Shown here piece after piece: positions 58,348 to 64,000 of a DNA stretch of 64,000 nt. The notes beneath the pieces were generated by a model. That model had not been told where the DNA came from, made no database searches, and saw nothing but the letters and a program-made list of their open reading frames with translations. How positions within the stretch are numbered: position 1 is the first letter of the stretch; each line of letters starts with the position of its first letter. The position numbers were made by a program, and so were the translations under genes. Source of the DNA: Massilia agri (GTDB taxonomy: Bacteria > Pseudomonadota > Gammaproteobacteria > Burkholderiales > Burkholderiaceae_D); assembly GCF_024753255.1 (NCBI RefSeq), contig NZ_JANUHA010000003.1, positions 62,001 through 126,000 of the forward strand. The letters are read 5' to 3'.

Positions 58348-58869
58348 TTAGTGACACTTGAAGTAGTCGAAGGGCTCGCGGCAGTCGAGGCACTTGTACA
58401 GGGCCTTGCACGGGGTCGAGCCGAATTCGCTGGTCAATTGGGTATGCGGCGAGCCGCAGTTCGGGCAGGAGACCTCGGGCGCGGCGCGGCGGCGGATACC
58501 CGCGTGCAGGCCGCTGATGTCGATCGCCTGCTGCACCGGCGGGGCGATGCCATAGCCTTTCAGGGCGGCCTTGCCGGCCTCGCTCATCCAGTCGGTGGTC
58601 CAGGCGGGCGAGAGGCGGCTGACGATGCGCACGTCTTCCAGGCCGTGCGACAGCAGGGCTTCCTTCACCGAGTCAGAGATCACCTGCATCGCCGGGCAGC
58701 CGGAATAAGTCGGCGTGATCGTCACCACGCAAGTTTCACCATGCGCACCGTCGAAAGCGACGTCGCGCACGATGCCGAGGTCCACCACCGAGATGACCGG
58801 GATCTCCGGATCGGCAACCTCGCCGAGCCAGCGCCAGACCTGGTCCGTGGTGACGCCGACCGCGCTCAT
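58348..58869 (-). CDS. paaD: Phenylacetyl-CoA epoxidase subunit PaaD
   Basis: A 173-residue protein with an N-terminal MIP18/DUF59 domain (DPEIPVISVVDLGIVRDV, TPTYSGCPAM) and a C-terminal zinc-ribbon-like part (CPNCG, then CLDCREPFDYFKCH). PaaD is needed for maturation of the epoxidase, probably iron-sulfur insertion into PaaE. The paaC stop and paaD start share a base (TAATG). Confidence 0.94.
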   Translation of the reverse strand: MSAVGVTTDQVWRWLGEVADPEIPVISVVDLGIVRDVAFDGAHGETCVVTITPTYSGCPAMQVISDSVKEALLSHGLEDVRIVSRLSPAWTTDWMSEAGKAALKGYGIAPPVQQAIDISGLHAGIRRRAAPEVSCPNCGSPHTQLTSEFGSTPCKALYKCLDCREPFDYFKCH

Positions 58870-59633
58870 TACCACTGCGCTCCCGGATAGGCGCGCTGCA
58901 GGAACTGCATCTCGGCCAGGATGTAGCCGAGGCGCTCGGTATGGCGGCCCTGCTTGCCGCCGCGCTGCATCCAGGCGTCCGGAGAAGGCATCGTGAGGGT
59001 GGCTTCGTTCAGCACGTCGGCCAGGTGGTCGAGGAAGTGCTTGCGCAGCTGCTCGGCGCCTGGTGCCACGCCCTGCTCCACCATCGCGTTGTCGACGGCG
59101 TCGTAGATGAACATTTCGCCGCTGTACATCCACAGCTCGTCGAGCGCCGTCTGCATCTTGGCGTGGCTGATGTCGGTGCCGTCGCCCAGGCGCACCACCA
59201 GGTCGCCGGAGCGGCGCAGGTGGTAGGTCACTTCCTTGATCGACTTCTGCGCGATCTCGGCGATGCGCGCGTCGCTCGAGCGGGTCAGGCCGTCCATCAG
59301 GAAGTAGTGCCACGTATCGAAGAGGAACTGGCGCATCATCGTGTCGGCGTAGCTGCCGTTGGGCTGCTCGACCAGCAGGCAGTTGCGGTAATCGAAGGCG
59401 TCGCGGTGGAAGGCCAGGCGGTCTTCGTCGCGGCCCTTCCCTTCGAGTTCGCCGGCGTAGGTGAGCCACATGCGGGTCTGGCCCAGCAGGTCGAGCGCGA
59501 CGTTCGACAGCGCCATGTCTTCTTCCAGCGCCGGGCCCTTGCCGCACAGCTGGCACAGCTGCTGGGAGAGGATCAGGGCGTTGTCGCCCTGGCGCAGGAG
59601 GTATTCGATCTTTGCATCCACGGCCGGACTCAC
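58869..59633 (-). CDS. paaC: Phenylacetyl-CoA epoxidase structural subunit PaaC
   Basis: A 254-residue helical protein of the ferritin-like oxygenase fold: YLLRQGDNALILSQQLCQLC at the N-terminus, EEDMALSNVALDLLGQTR in the middle and WMQRGGKQGRHTERLGYIL near the end. PaaC is the non-catalytic partner of PaaA. It overlaps paaB by four bases. Confidence 0.95.
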   Translation of the reverse strand: MSPAVDAKIEYLLRQGDNALILSQQLCQLCGKGPALEEDMALSNVALDLLGQTRMWLTYAGELEGKGRDEDRLAFHRDAFDYRNCLLVEQPNGSYADTMMRQFLFDTWHYFLMDGLTRSSDARIAEIAQKSIKEVTYHLRRSGDLVVRLGDGTDISHAKMQTALDELWMYSGEMFIYDAVDNAMVEQGVAPGAEQLRKHFLDHLADVLNEATLTMPSPDAWMQRGGKQGRHTERLGYILAEMQFLQRAYPGAQW

Positions 59634-59914
59634 AGGTTCTTCACTTCTTCCGGCATCGGGAAGAAGGTGGGATGGCGGTAGACCTTGCTGTTGGCCGGCT
59701 CGAACAGGGCTTCCTTGTCGCTCGGGCTGCTGGCGACGATGTCGGCGGCGCGCACGACCCAGATGCTGACGCCTTCGTTGCGTCGGGTGTAGACGTCGCG
59801 GGCGTTGTTGATCGCCATCTCGGCGTCAGGGGCGTGCAGGCTGCCGACGTGCTTGTGGGCGAGGCCGTGCTGGCTGCGGATGAAGACTTCCCACAGGGGC
59901 CATTCTTTGCTCAT
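59630..59914 (-). CDS. paaB: Phenylacetyl-CoA epoxidase subunit PaaB
   Basis: A 94-residue protein (EWPLWEVFIRSQHGLAHKHV, then SLHAPDAEMAINNARDVYTR). PaaB bridges PaaAC heterodimers in the epoxidase complex. It begins 18 bp after paaA and overlaps paaC. Confidence 0.94.
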   Translation of the reverse strand: MSKEWPLWEVFIRSQHGLAHKHVGSLHAPDAEMAINNARDVYTRRNEGVSIWVVRAADIVASSPSDKEALFEPANSKVYRHPTFFPMPEEVKNL

Positions 59915-59932
59915 GCTTGTCTCTCCAGTTTC

Positions 59933-60922
59933 TTATGCAGCCGCTTTGCGGGCCGCTTTCTTCTCGGCGTGGGCATTCAACCCGTCGCGGAACCATTCGC
60001 CGTCTTCATACGCTTTCACGCGGGTGCGCAGGCGCTCGCGGTTGCAGGGGCCGTTGCCCTTCAGGACATTCTGGAACTCGCTCCAGTCGATCTCGCCGAA
60101 GTCGTAGGAACCGCGTTCCTCGTTCCATTTGAGGTCCGGGTCGGGGATGGTCAGGCCGAGGTATTCGGCCTGCGGCACGGTCTGGTCGACCATGCGCTGG
60201 CGCAGCTCGTCGTTCGAGAACAGCTTGATGCGCCAGGCGGTCGACTGGGCGCTGTTGACGGATTCGGCATCCGACGGGCCGAACATCATCAAGGAAGGCC
60301 ACCACCAGCGGTTCAGCGCATCCTGGGCCATCGCCTTCTGCTCGGGCGTGCCCTGGGCCAGGCTCATCATGATGTCGTAGCCCTGGCGCGCGTGGAAGGA
60401 CTCTTCCTTGCAGACGCGGATCATGGCGCGCGCATACGGGCCGTAGGAGCAGCGGCAGAGCGGGATCTGGTTGATGATGGCTGAGCCGTCGACCAGCCAG
60501 CCGATCGCGCCCATGTCGGCCCAGGTCAGCGTCGGGTAGTTGAAGATGCTCGAATACTTGGCTTTGCCCGAGTGCAGGGCGGCAAGCAGCTCGTCGCGCG
60601 AGACGCCGAGCGTTTCGGCGGCGCTGTACAGGTAAAGGCCGTGGCCGGCCTCGTCCTGGATCTTGGCCAGCAGGACCGACTTGCGCTTGAGCGTCGGGGC
60701 GCGCGTGACCCAGTTCCCTTCCGGCAGCTGGCCGACGATCTCGCTGTGCGCGTGCTGCGAGATCTGGCGGATCAGGGTCTTGCGGTAGGCCTCGGGCATC
60801 CAGTCCTTGGCCTCGATCTTGATGCCGGCGTCGATGCGCGCCTGGAACGCCTGTTCCTCGGCGCTCATGTCTTCCTCGGTACGGACTTTCTTGAGTCCGG
60901 TCTCCACCATCTGTGCGTACAT
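59933..60922 (-). CDS. paaA: Phenylacetyl-CoA 1,2-epoxidase catalytic subunit PaaA
   Basis: A 329-residue di-iron oxygenase subunit. Iron-ligand helices are visible as [20 protein letters not shown] and [16 protein letters not shown] (ExxH motifs). It inserts one oxygen atom into the ring of phenylacetyl-CoA. I start at MYAQMVETG, with a GGAGA site; an in-frame ATG at 60982 falls in the shared promoter region. It is the first gene of the operon and divergent from paaX. Confidence 0.96.
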   Translation of the reverse strand: MYAQMVETGLKKVRTEEDMSAEEQAFQARIDAGIKIEAKDWMPEAYRKTLIRQISQHAHSEIVGQLPEGNWVTRAPTLKRKSVLLAKIQDEAGHGLYLYSAAETLGVSRDELLAALHSGKAKYSSIFNYPTLTWADMGAIGWLVDGSAIINQIPLCRCSYGPYARAMIRVCKEESFHARQGYDIMMSLAQGTPEQKAMAQDALNRWWWPSLMMFGPSDAESVNSAQSTAWRIKLFSNDELRQRMVDQTVPQAEYLGLTIPDPDLKWNEERGSYDFGEIDWSEFQNVLKGNGPCNRERLRTRVKAYEDGEWFRDGLNAHAEKKAARKAAA

Positions 60923-61015
60923 GTCGGTCTCCGTTGCGAACTTCTGCAAACCATAATACGATACAAAAAATTGAATGTACACCGAAATTTTGAATCATAT
61001 TGCAGACTCATCAAC
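60923..61015. promoter_or_regulatory. Overlapping divergent paaA and paaX promoters
   Basis: On the minus strand TGTACA (60976-60981), 17 bp, TATTAT (plus 60953-60958) fits a paaA promoter. On the plus strand TTGCGA (60934-60939), 17 bp, TACGAT (60957-60962) fits a paaX promoter. The two -10 elements overlap. TTGAAT occurs twice on the plus strand (60971, 60990), 19 bp apart, a possible PaaX contact site, though it does not match the E. coli operator. Binding of one repressor could shut both promoters. Confidence 0.45.
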
Positions 61016-61936
61016 ATGACATCACTCAGCAGCGGCGCCTGGATCGACCACTTCCTCACGAGCGAGCCGCCACGGCATAAATCGCTGGTGATGACCCTGT
61101 GCGGGGACACGATCGCCCCGCACGGCGGCGCCTTCTGGCTGGGCAGCATGATCGAGCTATTGGGTCCGCTCGGCGTGTCGGACCGGCTGGTGCGCACCAG
61201 CGTGTTCCGCCTGGTGCAGGAAGGCTGGCTGGTGGCCAGCCGCGAAGGACGGCGCAGCCGCTATGCGCTGGAGCCGAAGGCCCTGCCCCGCTTCGAGCGC
61301 GCCAACCGCCGCATCTATTCGGCGCCCGGCCTGCACTGGGACGGCCGCTGGACCTTCGTGCTGGCCCCGAACGGCAGCATCGACGGCGACCTGCGCGCGC
61401 TGCTGCGCAAGGAACTGGAGTGGGAAGGCTTTGCGATGCTGGCGACCGGCGTGATGGCGCATCCGGCGCCGGACCGGGATACGCTGAAGGAAATCCTGGT
61501 GCGCGCCGGCGCGGAAGGAAAAGTATTCGTGTGCGACGCGGCGGAGCTGCCGGGCGTCGGCTCACGTCCCCTGCCGGAACTGGTGGGCGATGCCTGGGAT
61601 CTGTCGAGCGTGGTGGAGAGCTATCGCCAGTTCATCGCCACCTTCACGCCCGTGGCGGACAATCTGGATGACAGCCTGGCGCCGCAGGAAGCGTTTGCAA
61701 TCCGTACCTTGCTGATCCACGCCTACCGCCGCGTGCAGCTGCACGACCCGATGCTGCCGCTCGAGCTGCTGCCCACGCCCTGGCCGGGCAGCGAAGCCTA
61801 TGAACTGGCGCGGCACATCTACCGGCGCACCCAGGCGCGCGCCGAGGAACACGTCATGGCGATGCTGCGCAAGGAAGACGAGACCACGCCGCCCGCCGAC
61901 GCGGCCTTCCACGAGCGCTTCGGCGGCCTGGATTAA
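61016..61936 (+). CDS. paaX: Phenylacetate operon repressor PaaX
   Basis: A 306-residue regulator of the PaaX family: LVMTLCGDTIAPHGGAFWLG, a winged-helix segment (RTSVFRLVQEGWLVASREGR, RSRYALE) and a C-terminal helical effector part. In E. coli PaaX is released by phenylacetyl-CoA. Many other betaproteobacteria use the TetR-type PaaR instead. The gene is divergent from paaA. It ends overlapping the convergent SDR gene by four bases. Confidence 0.92.
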   Translation: MTSLSSGAWIDHFLTSEPPRHKSLVMTLCGDTIAPHGGAFWLGSMIELLGPLGVSDRLVRTSVFRLVQEGWLVASREGRRSRYALEPKALPRFERANRRIYSAPGLHWDGRWTFVLAPNGSIDGDLRALLRKELEWEGFAMLATGVMAHPAPDRDTLKEILVRAGAEGKVFVCDAAELPGVGSRPLPELVGDAWDLSSVVESYRQFIATFTPVADNLDDSLAPQEAFAIRTLLIHAYRRVQLHDPMLPLELLPTPWPGSEAYELARHIYRRTQARAEEHVMAMLRKEDETTPPADAAFHERFGGLD

Positions 61937-62592
61937 AGCGGACTGGCGACGGTGAAGCGCGCGCGCAGGTGGCGCGGCGCTTCGATTTCGTCCGCGATCG
62001 CCAGCGCCAGGTCCTCGACGGCGATGCCGGCGGGGCGATCGCCCGCCATTAGCAGATCGTCCGCTCCCACGCGATAGGCGCCGGTCGGTTCTCCCTGCCC
62101 CAGGAAGGCGGGTGGGCTGAGAAAGGTCCAATCCAACTCCGTGTTCCTGCGCAGGATGCCCAGCGCATCGCGCGCGGCCCGTGCGCCCGGCACGATATTC
62201 GGCGGCACGTGTCCGGTGAATTCCTCCGTATCGACCAGCTGCACGCCGGGCGCCACGAACAGGCTGCCGGCGCCGCCGACCACCAATAATCGACGCACGC
62301 CGGACGCCTCCACGCCACGCTCGATGGCCGCGCTGCCGCGCATGAAGTTCTCGTACAGCGCCGGATCGTTCCAGCCAGGATTGAACGCCGACACCACGGC
62401 ATCGTGCCCGCGCACGCCGGCCGCCACCGCGTCCGCGTCGTAGACGTCGGCCACGACCGGGATGAGTCCCGGTTCAGGCGACAGGCGCGCCGCTTCGCGC
62501 ACCAGCGCGGTGACCTGGTGGCCGCGTCGCAGCAGCTCTGCGCGCACGGCTGCGCCGACAAATCCGGTGGCGCCGATGAGGGCGATCTTCAT
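61933..62592 (-). CDS. NAD(P)-binding atypical short-chain dehydrogenase / NmrA-like protein
   Basis: A 219-residue Rossmann protein with MKIALIGATGFVGAAVRAEL at the N-terminus (GxxGxxG) and RRLLVVGGAGSLFVAPG in the middle; the Tyr-x-x-x-Lys of classical SDRs is absent. It resembles YwnB/NmrA-like flavin reductase or redox-sensing proteins. It is divergent from a LysR gene 99 bp away, which probably controls it. Confidence 0.85.
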   Translation of the reverse strand: MKIALIGATGFVGAAVRAELLRRGHQVTALVREAARLSPEPGLIPVVADVYDADAVAAGVRGHDAVVSAFNPGWNDPALYENFMRGSAAIERGVEASGVRRLLVVGGAGSLFVAPGVQLVDTEEFTGHVPPNIVPGARAARDALGILRRNTELDWTFLSPPAFLGQGEPTGAYRVGADDLLMAGDRPAGIAVEDLALAIADEIEAPRHLRARFTVASPL

Positions 62593-62691
62593 GTGTGCTC
62601 CTTCTTCAATATCGAAAGCATCACGATATCCGCTTCACGATGCGGCGATAAGCGGGCTAGAATGGCTAGGACTTTGAAGCTGGGCTAACAA

Positions 62692-63546
62692 ATGAACGAC
62701 CTGAAGCTCTACGCCGTCTTCGCCGAGACCGTTGCCGCCGGCTCCATGAGCGCGGCCGCGCGGCGCCTCGGCATGACGCCCTCGGCCGTCAGCCAGTCCA
62801 TCCGCGCGCTGGAAAGCGAGACCGGCGTCACCCTGCTGCACCGCTCGACCCGCAAGCTGACGCTCACCGAAGCCGGCCAGCGCTGCCTTCCCCACTGCCA
62901 GCGCCTGCTGGACGCGGCCCGCGCCGCATCCGATTCGCTCTTGCAGGCGCGCGACGCACCGAGCGGAGAACTGCGCATCGCCGCGCCCGTCGGCTTCGGC
63001 GCCCACATCGCCGCGGCGCTGGCGCCGGTGCTGGCCGCCTGGCCGCAACTGCGCCTGCACCTGCTGGTGGACGATGCGATGATCGACCTGATCGATGCGC
63101 GCATCGACATCGCGATCCGCGCGGGCCAGCTGCCCGATTCGGACTGGGTTGCCCGTCCCCTGTGCGAACTGGAAATCATCCTGTGCGCCGCGCCAAGCTA
63201 CATCGACAGCCACGGCATGCCGGCGGAACCGGAGGATCTGCAAGCGCACCACTGGCTGGCGTCGCCCCGCGAACCCAATGCCGGCGCGCGCATCGTGAGC
63301 AACAACCAGCTCACCCTGCAGCAGATGTGCGAACAGGGTCTGGGCCTGGCCCGGCTCGCCCATGCGGACGCAGCCCCCGCCCTGGCGCGCGGCGCGCTGG
63401 TGCGGGTGCTTCCCGGCACGCGCCAGTCTTCGCTGCCGGTAACGGCGGTGACGCCCGGCCGCACCGGCGATCCGGCCAAGGTGCGCGTCGCGCTGGACGC
63501 CCTGCGGCGCCATTTCGCCGCGCTCCCGGGTTGCCTTTCCGGCTAG
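62692..63546 (+). CDS. LysR-family transcriptional regulator
   Basis: A 284-residue LysR regulator: N-terminal helix-turn-helix (FAETVAAGSMSAAARRLGMT, then PSAVSQSIRALESETGVTLL) and an effector domain (GELRIAAPVGFGAHIAAALA, DARIDIAIRAGQLPDSDW). The divergent SDR gene is the likely target, a very common pairing. The effector is unknown. The length is slightly short for the family but complete. Confidence 0.92.
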   Translation: MNDLKLYAVFAETVAAGSMSAAARRLGMTPSAVSQSIRALESETGVTLLHRSTRKLTLTEAGQRCLPHCQRLLDAARAASDSLLQARDAPSGELRIAAPVGFGAHIAAALAPVLAAWPQLRLHLLVDDAMIDLIDARIDIAIRAGQLPDSDWVARPLCELEIILCAAPSYIDSHGMPAEPEDLQAHHWLASPREPNAGARIVSNNQLTLQQMCEQGLGLARLAHADAAPALARGALVRVLPGTRQSSLPVTAVTPGRTGDPAKVRVALDALRRHFAALPGCLSG

Positions 63547-63609
63547 CGAACCCGCGCCAAAAGGGGTTATCATCGGCGTTTTACCCAACACCCCTTCCCG
63601 GGACACACC

Positions 63610-64000
63610 ATGTCTATCAAGATCAGCAGCCAGTTCGACGCTGGCGCCATCGAGGTCGTGAACGCCACGAGCGCGAACGCCATCGACCTGAACATCCGCA
63701 AGGATTCGCACGCCGACATCATCCAGTGGTTCTACTTCCGCCTGCAGGGCGCGCAAGGCCAGGCCTGCACCATCCGCTTCCTGAATGCGGGCCAGGCCGC
63801 CTATCCGGCCGGCTGGGAAGGCTACCAGGCGATGGCGAGCTACGACCGCATCAACTGGTTCCGCGTGCCGACCTCCTACGACGGCAAGGTCCTTACCATC
63901 GAGCACACCCCGGGCATGGACAGCGTCTACTACGCCTATTTCGAGCCGTATTCGTGGGAACGCCACCTGGAGCTGCTCGACCGCGCCCAGATGTCCGAGC
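63610..64000 (+). CDS. M14-type cytosolic carboxypeptidase, N-terminal part (cut by window edge)
   Basis: The first 130 codons are present and no stop is met. The segment begins MSIKISSQFDAGAIEVVN and contains DSHADIIQWFYFRLQGAQGQ, the beta-sandwich that precedes the zinc peptidase domain in bacterial cytosolic carboxypeptidase-like M14 proteins. YYAYFEPYSWERHLELLDRA marks the end of that domain. The zinc ligands would lie beyond the window, so activity cannot be judged. Confidence 0.78.
   Translation, partial: MSIKISSQFDAGAIEVVNATSANAIDLNIRKDSHADIIQWFYFRLQGAQGQACTIRFLNAGQAAYPAGWEGYQAMASYDRINWFRVPTSYDGKVLTIEHTPGMDSVYYAYFEPYSWERHLELLDRAQMSE

Overview
The window is high-GC DNA that looks chromosomal and comes from a betaproteobacterium, most likely Oxalobacteraceae (Massilia/Duganella/Janthinobacterium-like). 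This rests on gene content and order (pilSR next to a ypjD-like gene, ffh, parEC, proS-rppH, a paa cluster), on protein sequence flavour, and on a family of GTAGGGTGG...CCACCCTAC intergenic repeats. No taxonomic search was possible. I found no rRNA, tRNA, CRISPR array, insertion sequence, prophage or plasmid functions.

Layout. 1-1085: the 5' end of nrdA (minus strand) with a well-formed promoter, two NrdR-box-like operators and a long leader. 1098-5325: pilR, pilS, a PP0621-type gene and a ypjD-like cytochrome c assembly gene, all minus. 5384-8043: a sulfonate/nitrate-type ABC importer that separates the ypjD-like gene from ffh (8401-9768). 10000-13412: a SWIB protein with a histone-H1-like tail, then two tandem alkaline phosphatases. 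13610-16788: a lytic transglycosylase coupled to proS, and rppH diverging from them. 16884-20542: two paralogous exported proteins, each with two retropepsin-like aspartic protease lobes in one chain followed by Sel1-like repeats, with a DUF1841 gene between them. 20544-24766: an amidohydrolase, a membrane-anchored AraC regulator and a SulP transporter. 24867-28346: two small c-type cytochromes divergent from a coupled MoxR ATPase / GNAT acetyltransferase / VWA operon. 28532-30860: a cation:proton antiporter overlapping a YbdK-type ligase. 30962-35563: a lower-GC orphan, ABM and NIPSNAP genes divergent from an ArsR-like regulator, a Fur-box-controlled small gene, a PuuD-like amidotransferase and a pseudo-receiver protein. 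35782-40147: parE and parC. 40206-48704: a Lys/Ala-rich exported protein, an M64 peptidase, a cyanophycinase, a GNAT protein, an NTF2-like protein, argH, rsgA, a HAD phosphatase and a KTSC-like protein. 48708-61936: a 13-gene phenylacetate-degradation region in the order paaA-B-C-D-E-G-H-I-K-thiolase-Y-Z-cupin (minus) with divergent paaX; paaF is missing. 61933-64000: an SDR/LysR divergent pair and the start of an M14-type carboxypeptidase.

How the parts work together. The paa block is one pathway: PaaK makes phenylacetyl-CoA, PaaABCDE epoxidises it, PaaG isomerises the ring to the oxepin, PaaZ opens and oxidises it, and the thiolase with PaaH carries the beta-oxidation; PaaI and PaaY are salvage thioesterase-type proteins. 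PilS and PilR form a sigma-54-dependent two-component pair. The most unusual material is the five-copy repeat family whose hairpin stems differ in sequence but stay paired, the twin single-chain retropepsins, the MoxR/GNAT/VWA operon, and several compact promoter/operator arrangements (nrdA, the Fur-controlled gene, and a possible leaderless promoter at 18971-19009).
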